A stretch of 5,183 nt of DNA from Acidobacteriaceae bacterium (lineage in GTDB: Bacteria; Acidobacteriota; Terriglobia; Terriglobales; Acidobacteriaceae). The DNA is taken from assembly GCA_003133425.1 (NCBI GenBank), contig PKXI01000383.1, positions 1 through 5,183 of the forward strand, written 5' to 3'. Position 1 is the stretch's first letter, and the number at the start of each line of letters is the position of its first letter. The notes beneath the pieces are model-generated. The model did no database searches, was not told the origin of the DNA, and worked only from the letters and a program-made list of their open reading frames with translations. The translations under genes were made by a program, and so were the position numbers. This document shows positions 1 through 5,183 of this stretch, piece after piece.

Positions 1-17
1 CTTGTGGGTAATTGAAA

Positions 18-58
18 GCGCTAAAGCGCGGGGCTAACGACCGCTGCGCCTCCGGCGC
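18..58. repeat. Two short GC-rich inverted repeats upstream of dxs
   Basis: Two perfect 5-bp inverted repeats lie close together. GCGCT (18-22) faces AGCGC (25-29) with a 2-base centre, and GCGCC (46-50) faces GGCGC (54-58) with a 3-base loop. AAAGCGC is also directly repeated at 15-21 and 23-29. No T-run follows on the + strand, so this does not look like a canonical intrinsic terminator. The stems are short and could be chance in GC-rich DNA. They may be the tail of an upstream transcription unit that lies outside the window. Confidence 0.25.
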
Positions 59-134
59 GATAGAGATCGTAATCGGCCTGGTTAACAAAATGGATTCATG
101 CGATTGCCCTGGCCGCCCGTCTAAACGAACACCG

Positions 135-159
135 GCCCAATACTGGGCAAAGGTATACT
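135..159 (+). promoter_or_regulatory. Possible dxs promoter -10 box with adjacent palindrome
   Basis: TATACT at 154-159 matches the sigma70 -10 consensus at five of six positions. No good -35 hexamer is found at 16-18 bases upstream. The inverted repeat GCCCA (135-139) and TGGGC (144-148), with a 4-base loop, occupies that region and could be an operator. Transcription from this box would begin near 166, giving a leader of about 100 bases before the dxs start. It would also exclude the in-frame GTG at 161 as a start. Confidence 0.3.
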
Positions 160-186
160 AGTGGATGGCGAAACCAGTTTGAAGCA

Positions 187-256
187 CCCCTGCCTGGGGA
201 GCTCTTTTTCCGCCGCAGGGGCCTCTCCCCTGGAGGCCCGGTGTTGTCCAGGGAGA
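187..256 (+). promoter_or_regulatory. dxs leader with alternative hairpins over the ribosome binding site
   Basis: Several pairings compete. CAGGGG (216-221) can pair perfectly with CCCCTG at 227-232 or with an identical CCCCTG at 187-192. GGGCCTC (219-225) pairs perfectly with GAGGCCC (233-239). Bases 224-233 can pair with 248-256 (nine pairs, one bulged C), which covers the first half of the Shine-Dalgarno region. These helices cannot all form together. The pairings are read directly from the sequence; any regulatory role is inference. I do not recognise a known riboswitch class, including the TPP box. Confidence 0.3.
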
Positions 257-260
257 AGGA
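250..260 (+). promoter_or_regulatory. Ribosome binding site of dxs
   Basis: The purine-rich stretch AGGGAGAAGGA ends five bases before the ATG at 266. It is the strongest Shine-Dalgarno-like sequence near the gene and decides the start. The frame is also open upstream to a GTG at 161, but those 35 extra residues show no resemblance to the DXS N-terminus. Confidence 0.8.
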
Positions 261-265
261 AGTAC

Positions 266-2155
266 ATGGGAACACTGTTGGAATCAATCCAATCCCCCTC
301 AGACTTGAAGCGCCTGAACGAAGCGCAGATGGTCGAACTGGCGGAGGAGATCCGCGAATTCCTGATTCAGACGCTGTCAAAGACCGGCGGCCACCTGGGC
401 CCGAATCTGGGCGTGGTGGAGCTGACGATGGCGCTGCACGCTGTCTTTAACACTCCCGAAGACAAGATCATGTTCGACGTCAGTCACCAGGCTTATGTGC
501 ACAAAATTCTCACCGGCCGCCGCGACCGTCTTGCTACTATTCGCCAACCGGGCGGACTCAATGGCTTCATGCTGCGCACCGAGAGCGAACACGATTGCTT
601 CGGCGCAGGACACGCAGGCACCGCGCTTTCCGCAGCCCTGGGCATGGCTGTGGCCCGCGACCTGGCCGGCGGCACGGAGCACGTGATTGCCGTGGCCGGC
701 GACGCCGCATTCACCAATGGCATTACGTTCGAGGCGATGAACAACATCGCTGAGCAGACCAAGCGCCTGATCGTGGTGCTCAACGACAACGAATGGTCCA
801 TCGATCGCAACGTGGGCGCCATTGCCCGCTACTTCCACAGGATCGTGACCAACGAGCACTACCAGCATCTGCACAAGACAGCCACTCGCCTGATCGAGCG
901 CTTCGGCGGCAAGACGGCCATCAAGGTGGTACGCCGTGCCGAAGAAGCCGCCAAGAGTATTCTTTGGCCATCCATTTTGTTTGAAGAGTTCGGCCTGGAG
1001 TACTTTGGCCCCATCGACGGACACAACCTGCCGCTGCTGATCGAGACCTTCAAGTTTCTCAAGGCCGCCGATCACCCGGTGCTTCTGCACGTGCTGACGC
1101 AGAAGGGCCGCGGCTTTCAGCCCGCGCTCGACGGCCAGAAGAAGTTTCACGGCCTGGGACCTTACGATCCCGAGACCGGCCTTACAAAGCCTGCCGGCTT
1201 GCCCACATATTCCGAGGTCTTCGCCAATACGCTTTCCGATATGGCCACAAAAGACGAGCGCATTGTGGCCATCACCGCGGCCATGCCCAACGGCACGGGC
1301 CTCGATCTCTTCCGGCCTCACCACCCCACGCGTTATTTTGATGTAGGCATTGCCGAGGAGCACGCGGTTTTGTTTGCCGCCGGCATGGCAACACGCGGAT
1401 TCCGGCCGGTGTGCGCCATCTACTCCACATTCCTGCAACGTGCATTCGATCAGATCGTCCACGACGTCTGCCTGCAAAAGCTGCCAGTGCTGTTTTGCAT
1501 GGACCGCGCCGGGCTGTCCGGCGATGACGGGCCCACGCATCACGGGTTGTTCGACATTGGCTATCTGCGTTCCATTCCCGAGATGGTGCTGATGTCTCCC
1601 AAGGACGAGGACGAGCTGGCCGACATGATGAAGACGGCGCTCGAGATTCCCGGCCCCAGCGCGATTCGCTATCCGCGCGGCATAGGAGTCGGCGTTGCGC
1701 GCAAGGCTGAGCCGCAGGTGCTTCCTATCGGCAAAGCAGAGATCCTTCAGGACGGCTCCGACGTAGCCATTCTGGGCCTGGGGCCGATGACCGCGTTGGC
1801 GCGCGATCTGGCAGTCCGGCTGGAGCGCGAGGGTTACTCTGCTGCGGTTGTGAATCCGCGGTTCGTCAAACCTATCGATCGCGAGATGCTCGAACAGTAT
1901 TCCCGCCGCGTGGCTGCCTTCGTCACGTTTGAAGATCACGTGCAGATGGGCGGCTTTGGGTCGGCTGTTGTTGAGGCATTGGAAGAGATGGGCAGCAAGG
2001 TTCCGGTGGTCCGCATTGGCTGGCCCGATCAATTTATAGAGCACGGCAAAGTGGACGATCTGCGCGCGAAGTACGGCATCAGCGCAGATGCGGCGCTGGC
2101 CCAGGTGCTGCCGCTGCTTGCGGGGCGGCGGCGTCCGACACTCGTGGCCAGTTGA
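266..2155 (+). CDS. dxs: 1-deoxy-D-xylulose-5-phosphate synthase (variant-motif type)
   Basis: This cytoplasmic thiamine-diphosphate enzyme joins pyruvate and glyceraldehyde 3-phosphate with loss of CO2 to make DXP, the first step of the MEP isoprenoid pathway and a source for thiamine and pyridoxal synthesis. The 629 aa length fits the family (E. coli about 620). Three domains are visible: the ThDP-binding domain (about 1-305), the pyrimidine-binding transketolase-like domain (about 312-475) and the C-terminal domain (about 485-620). Recognised residues are GGH (His43), HQAYxHKILTGR (74-85), D146 and N175 for Mg-ThDP, FH (His295), catalytic Glu364 in IAEEHAV, Tyr386 in YSTF, Arg414 in DRAG, Asp421, His425 in THHG and Arg471 in RYPRG. 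Two motifs are atypical: VSHQ replaces the usual VGHQ (72-75), and GDAAFTNG (145-152) replaces GDGAxTxG. The ATG is chosen for its strong RBS five bases upstream. DXS identity is firm; whether the variant has normal activity is not known. Confidence 0.96.
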   Translation: MGTLLESIQSPSDLKRLNEAQMVELAEEIREFLIQTLSKTGGHLGPNLGVVELTMALHAVFNTPEDKIMFDVSHQAYVHKILTGRRDRLATIRQPGGLNGFMLRTESEHDCFGAGHAGTALSAALGMAVARDLAGGTEHVIAVAGDAAFTNGITFEAMNNIAEQTKRLIVVLNDNEWSIDRNVGAIARYFHRIVTNEHYQHLHKTATRLIERFGGKTAIKVVRRAEEAAKSILWPSILFEEFGLEYFGPIDGHNLPLLIETFKFLKAADHPVLLHVLTQKGRGFQPALDGQKKFHGLGPYDPETGLTKPAGLPTYSEVFANTLSDMATKDERIVAITAAMPNGTGLDLFRPHHPTRYFDVGIAEEHAVLFAAGMATRGFRPVCAIYSTFLQRAFDQIVHDVCLQKLPVLFCMDRAGLSGDDGPTHHGLFDIGYLRSIPEMVLMSPKDEDELADMMKTALEIPGPSAIRYPRGIGVGVARKAEPQVLPIGKAEILQDGSDVAILGLGPMTALARDLAVRLEREGYSAAVVNPRFVKPIDREMLEQYSRRVAAFVTFEDHVQMGGFGSAVVEALEEMGSKVPVVRIGWPDQFIEHGKVDDLRAKYGISADAALAQVLPLLAGRRRPTLVAS

Positions 2156-2184
2156 GCGATTCTGGATCAGCAAAAGCGCGAACA

Positions 2185-2199
2185 TCCGATAATTTCGGA
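2185..2199 (+). repeat. Short inverted repeat after dxs
   Basis: TCCGA (2185-2189) and TCGGA (2195-2199) flank a 5-base TAATT centre, 30 bases after the dxs stop. The stem is only five pairs and no T-run follows, so it is at best a weak processing or binding site. The rest of the 110-base gap before the next gene holds no promoter that I find convincing. Confidence 0.2.
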
Positions 2200-2265
2200 G
2201 CGGAGTGCCGACTGACGGCCTCTCCCAAATCGCTGTGCGACAATCCTGAACAGGCCCTCTTTCGT

Positions 2266-3741
2266 ATGCGAATGTATCGTCACTGTGCGCTATGGATGGG
2301 TTTGGTCCTGGCTGCCGCGGTGGCCTTGCCGAAGCCTGGGCCTCAGCTCCCTGCCAGTGCAGCGGCTTCCGTTCCCCTGGTTTTGACGGGCGGCACACTG
2401 GTGGATGTTACGGACTGGGGCCGCTCGGCGCGCGACCTGCAGAATGCCGTGGTCATCGTCCGTGACGGCCGTATCAGCGAGGTCGGCGCTTCGGGGGCGG
2501 TTGCTATTCCCAAAGGCGCCCGAGTTATCGATTGCACAGGAAAATTCATCATCCCCGGCCTGGTGGACGGCTACGCCGGCGTGAACTCCCAGGGCCAGGC
2601 CAATGCCAATCTCTACCTAGGCGTCACCACTGTGGTGGTCCGCAGCGACCACGAACACGGTCTTGTCGATTTCTCCGCCAATCCCCGGCCACATCTCTAT
2701 CCAATTGACTCGGTGGGCTCCACCGACAATTGGAGCCTGCTGGCCAAGCAGCCGGCGTGGCTCGGCAAACTCAAAGAGGGCACCCACCGCGTCGAACTGA
2801 ATCTTGAAGACAGCGGCCAGCAACTGAGTGACACAGCCCGGCTCGGGACGCGCGTTGTCTTGCTGAGCCACAACATTACCGCCGCCAATACGCAGTGGCT
2901 TATTGCGCACGCCCACCAGTTGGGGCTTATTACTTATGGTGAGTTCGTTTCCACGCCTTACACGGTGGGCGTTGAGGCCGGCGTGGATGCGCTGGTGCAC
3001 ATGAGCCGCTACGATCTCGGCGTGGTTCCCGATGAGTTGCAGCGGCCGTTGGTCGACGACCCCGAAGGATCGTCGGCGAACACGGCATACGACTACTCCA
3101 AACGCCTGCCACCCACCGACCCGCACCTGCGCGGATACGCTCACATGCTGGCCGCGCACCATGCCGCGCTGATGCCCACCTTCAGCCTGAATTACGTGGA
3201 ACTGCCCGACCACCGCAACTTGTGGAAGGAGCCGGTGGCGGCAATTCTCGACCCGGCGCGCATGTACAATCCTTCGAACTACGCCACTGGCGAGTTGACA
3301 TACCCGCTCGCCCCCTGGACCCGCCACGTGCCTGCCGCCGGACAGCGCTGGATGGAGGAGAGCCAGCGCAAGAAGGCCCAACAGGAGGCTATGCGCATGT
3401 GGAATATCAACGAGACCATCTTTGCCGCCTATCCCCATTATCTGGCGGCGTCGGGTGCGCCGGTCGATGGCACGGTGCCCGGCGTCTCGCTGCACACGGA
3501 GCTTGAATTGCTGGTGCGGCTCGGACTTTCTCCGCGCGAAGCGCTGGCTGCCGCCACAAATAATTACGCCATCCAGTTCGGCTGGAATGAGCTGGGGCTT
3601 GTGGCGCCCGGCCGCCGCGCGGATATCCTGGTGGTCGACGGCGACCCTACAGAGAGCGTGTGGAATGCGCGCCGGATTTCCACGCTGATTGTGGACGGCG
3701 AAGTGGTGGATCGCGATGCGCTGCTGAATTTGAGGAAGTAG
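2266..3741 (+). CDS. Exported amidohydrolase-like protein lacking the usual metal-binding residues
   Basis: The 491 aa product has an export signal: MRMYRH, a hydrophobic run at about 7-21, then small residues with a likely cleavage near 31-35 (ASAAAS). It therefore probably acts in the periplasm or outside the cell. The mature part follows the amidohydrolase superfamily layout of imidazolonepropionase/prolidase-like members. An N-terminal beta-sandwich piece (LTGGTLVDV 40-48, VVIVRDGRISEVG 62-74) runs into GKFIIPGLVD (92-101), then the barrel with LGVTTVVV (118-125) and GVEAGVDALVH (235-245), and ends in LHTELELLVRLGLSPREALAAAT (409-431) and LGLVAPGRRADILVVDGDP (443-461). The expected HxH after IPGLxD is replaced by YAG, the His after the AHxxGL helix by TYGEF, and the GTD aspartate by ASGAP. 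Only His245 clearly remains. The start is the ATG at 2266, the first with a signal peptide; ATGs at 2272 and 2296 are also in frame, and the RBS is weak. It may be a pseudoenzyme or have a changed function. The substrate is unknown. Confidence 0.88.
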   Translation: MRMYRHCALWMGLVLAAAVALPKPGPQLPASAAASVPLVLTGGTLVDVTDWGRSARDLQNAVVIVRDGRISEVGASGAVAIPKGARVIDCTGKFIIPGLVDGYAGVNSQGQANANLYLGVTTVVVRSDHEHGLVDFSANPRPHLYPIDSVGSTDNWSLLAKQPAWLGKLKEGTHRVELNLEDSGQQLSDTARLGTRVVLLSHNITAANTQWLIAHAHQLGLITYGEFVSTPYTVGVEAGVDALVHMSRYDLGVVPDELQRPLVDDPEGSSANTAYDYSKRLPPTDPHLRGYAHMLAAHHAALMPTFSLNYVELPDHRNLWKEPVAAILDPARMYNPSNYATGELTYPLAPWTRHVPAAGQRWMEESQRKKAQQEAMRMWNINETIFAAYPHYLAASGAPVDGTVPGVSLHTELELLVRLGLSPREALAAATNNYAIQFGWNELGLVAPGRRADILVVDGDPTESVWNARRISTLIVDGEVVDRDALLNLRK

Positions 3742-3767
3742 GGCCGCCTGCTTTCCTATCCTCACTG

Positions 3768-3798
3768 CGACGAGTCACAATGGTGAGTGGACTCGCCG
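3768..3798 (+). repeat. Imperfect hairpin between the second and third genes
   Basis: CGACGAGTC (3768-3776) pairs with GACTCGCCG (3790-3798), giving eight of nine pairs around a 13-base loop, starting 27 bases after the amidohydrolase-like stop. It is followed by an A-rich rather than a T-rich stretch, so it is not a standard intrinsic terminator. It could be an RNA-stabilising stem, an operator or chance. Confidence 0.35.
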
Positions 3799-3846
3799 AC
3801 AATCGAAAAATGGACAAATCATGAATCGGCCGAAGGCCGGCGCGGC

Positions 3847-5183
3847 TTGCGGAGAAACTCTTTCCGGCGAGCGCTCGGTGCCGGTTTGCTGCTGGGATTC
3901 CTATCTGCTGTGAATTTTTCGCTTGTGGCGCAAGAGCCGGCGCAGCCTTCGACACTCGATCGCACATTGACGACGCTGCACGGGGTGGTTCGCAATGCGG
4001 CGACAGGAGAAGGGTTGCCGCGAGCGCTGGTACGGATTGAGGGCGACGCCAATACCGGCGCGCTGACCGACGGCGACGGCCGTTTCGAGATTCCCAACAT
4101 TCCTGTCGGGCCGCAATCGGTTGGGGTGCGCAAGCCCGGTTTTCGCGATCTCTCCAACGGCGGTGAAGCGGCGGCTCAAGGGGATCAGGTCGGCCCTGCA
4201 CACAACGTGATGGTGGCCGCGGAGATGCCCGACGTGGTTTTCACGCTTGCGCCAACCGGCGCGATTCGCGGCCAGGTGGAGCTCTCAACGGGCGACACGG
4301 CCGAGGGCATTGCAGTCGCGTTGGCGCGCCGAGCGATTGTGGATGGCCGCACAATTTGGCAGGCGGCAGGAGGAACAAAGACCCGCAGCGATGGAACGTT
4401 CCGCTTTGGCGGGCTTGCGGATGGCGAGTATGCCATCTTCAGTGAGCCGTCGATGGAGAGCGATCTGGACGGGACGCCGGGAGGAGCCGGCCAGCGCTGG
4501 GGCTACGCGAGCGTTTACTATCCCGACGCGCGCGACCCTTCAGGCGCCGCGAAGATCCGAGTGGCAAACGGCGGAGAGACAACCGCAAACTTGTTGCTGA
4601 CGCTGGAACCCTATCAGGCTGTAACCGCGGAGGCTGTGTTTCCGCAAGGCAGTTCCGCGAGCCGCGCGGGAGTGAACCTTTCCGCGATCGTGATGAACAG
4701 TGCGGGCCGCCAGGTTCCCTACCAGACCCAATTCGACGAGGCCACGCATACCATCCAGGCACTGCTGCCCGATGGAACCTACTCGATGCTGGTGTCGACG
4801 GTTCCGCGCGTGCAAGCGACGAATTCAAGGGCCAACGTCTCCACCGGCACGAGTCAGGAATCCGATGTGCTGGTGGGGACGGCGGATTTTACGGTTGCCG
4901 GACAGGGCGTTGCCAGGCTGCGTGTTCCGCTGTCTGTGCCGCGCCCAAGTCCGGTCCAGGTCACCGTGGTCCACAATGGCGCGCGAGCGCAGGCAAGCCG
5001 GAACGAGCTGGTCATGGTGATGGTGAGCCAGGCCGGGGGATGGATCGACGACAACATGGTGAGCGGTTATGCGAACGGGCCCGCAGACGGTCCGTTGACG
5101 GCGAGCTACACCATTCCCGGCGTTTATTGGGTACACACGCATGTATCGGCGAGAGGGCTTTGCGAGGCCTCGTTCACGGCGGG
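3847..5183 (+). CDS. Exported carboxypeptidase-regulatory-like domain protein (C-terminus cut by window edge)
   Basis: The frame is open from 3787 to the right edge without a stop, so at least 445 residues are encoded and the gene is partial. From TTG 3847 the product begins RRNSFRR, then a hydrophobic segment (about 9-28, ALGAGLLLGFLSAVNFSLVA), then QEP: a clear signal peptide cleaved near 28-29. Two beta-sandwich domains of the carboxypeptidase regulatory (CarboxypepD_reg) type follow. The first is at about 44-98 (LHGVVRNAATGEGLPRALV, TDGDGRFEIPNIPVG) and the second at about 138-200 (IRGQVEL, RSDGTFRFGGLADGEYAIF). A YYPDARDPSGAAKIRV stretch (224-239) and further beta-rich sequence with LLPDGTYSMLV (306-316) suggest more such units. 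These domains are non-catalytic, usually surface or periplasmic, and abundant in Acidobacteriota and Bacteroidota. The start is uncertain: TTG 3847 has AAGG ten bases upstream; GTG 3787 would give a long polar N-terminus and sits inside a hairpin; the nearby ATGs are out of frame. A specific partner or ligand cannot be named. Confidence 0.85.
   Translation, partial: MRRNSFRRALGAGLLLGFLSAVNFSLVAQEPAQPSTLDRTLTTLHGVVRNAATGEGLPRALVRIEGDANTGALTDGDGRFEIPNIPVGPQSVGVRKPGFRDLSNGGEAAAQGDQVGPAHNVMVAAEMPDVVFTLAPTGAIRGQVELSTGDTAEGIAVALARRAIVDGRTIWQAAGGTKTRSDGTFRFGGLADGEYAIFSEPSMESDLDGTPGGAGQRWGYASVYYPDARDPSGAAKIRVANGGETTANLLLTLEPYQAVTAEAVFPQGSSASRAGVNLSAIVMNSAGRQVPYQTQFDEATHTIQALLPDGTYSMLVSTVPRVQATNSRANVSTGTSQESDVLVGTADFTVAGQGVARLRVPLSVPRPSPVQVTVVHNGARAQASRNELVMVMVSQAGGWIDDNMVSGYANGPADGPLTASYTIPGVYWVHTHVSARGLCEASFTA

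Noticed and set aside
2..37. End of an upstream + strand gene (11 codons to a TAA at 35-37)
   Set aside because: It is too short to show coding character or identity; random sequence gives this often.
161..265. N-terminal extension of dxs from GTG 161
   Set aside because: The 35 residues do not resemble a DXS N-terminus, lie across the leader hairpins and RBS, and start before the transcript would begin if the -10 box at 154-159 is used.
2212..2244. Possible promoter CTGACG...GACAAT before the amidohydrolase-like gene
   Set aside because: Both hexamers are weak matches and the spacer is 21 bases, outside the normal range.
2152..2265. Start of the amidohydrolase-like gene at TTG 2152, overlapping the dxs stop
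   Set aside because: The 38 extra residues are polar and would bury the signal peptide; ATG 2266 places the hydrophobic segment properly at the N-terminus.
377..2398. A 673-codon open frame on the - strand across dxs
   Set aside because: It is antisense to a firmly identified gene, rich in His, Arg, Gln and Ala as expected from the complement of GC-rich codons, and shows no recognisable domain. It is a shadow frame.
2617..3765. A 382-codon open frame on the - strand across the amidohydrolase-like gene
   Set aside because: It has the same antisense composition bias (Arg, His, Gly, Gln) and no domain pattern, while the + strand frame has clear family motifs.
4247..5142. Several short frames on both strands within the third gene
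   Set aside because: They overlap the continuous frame that has a signal peptide and repeated beta-sandwich motifs and reads through to the window edge; none shows a domain of its own.

Overview
The window is GC-rich bacterial DNA, densely coding, with three consecutive genes on the + strand and no RNA gene, mobile element or CRISPR array that I can recognise. The gene types together suggest a member of the Acidobacteriota, probably of the Acidobacteriaceae/Terriglobia kind: an unusual DXS variant, an exported amidohydrolase-like protein, and an exported protein with carboxypeptidase-regulatory-like beta-sandwich repeats. This placement is inference from gene style; no rRNA or other marker is present.

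Layout. Bases 1-265 are a non-coding leader with several short GC-rich inverted repeats, a possible -10 box and a strong ribosome binding site just before the first gene. Bases 266-2155 encode 1-deoxy-D-xylulose-5-phosphate synthase (dxs, 629 aa), the entry enzyme of the MEP isoprenoid pathway. Catalytic residues are retained, but two conserved cofactor-site motifs differ from the textbook enzyme. After a 110-base gap, 2266-3741 encodes a 491 aa exported protein with the amidohydrolase fold that has lost nearly all the usual metal ligands. After a further gap of about 105 bases, holding one imperfect hairpin, an open frame runs from about 3847 off the right edge. It encodes an exported protein with at least two carboxypeptidase-regulatory-like domains. 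It has no stop in the window, and its start is not an ATG.

How they work together. The shared strand allows partial co-transcription, but the gaps of about 100 bases are too large to infer one tight operon. Dxs is cytoplasmic and metabolic, while the two downstream products carry export signals, so no shared pathway is evident. The most notable points are the amidohydrolase-like protein without a normal metal site, the variant DXS motifs, and the leader of dxs, which can fold in mutually exclusive ways, one of which covers the ribosome binding site.
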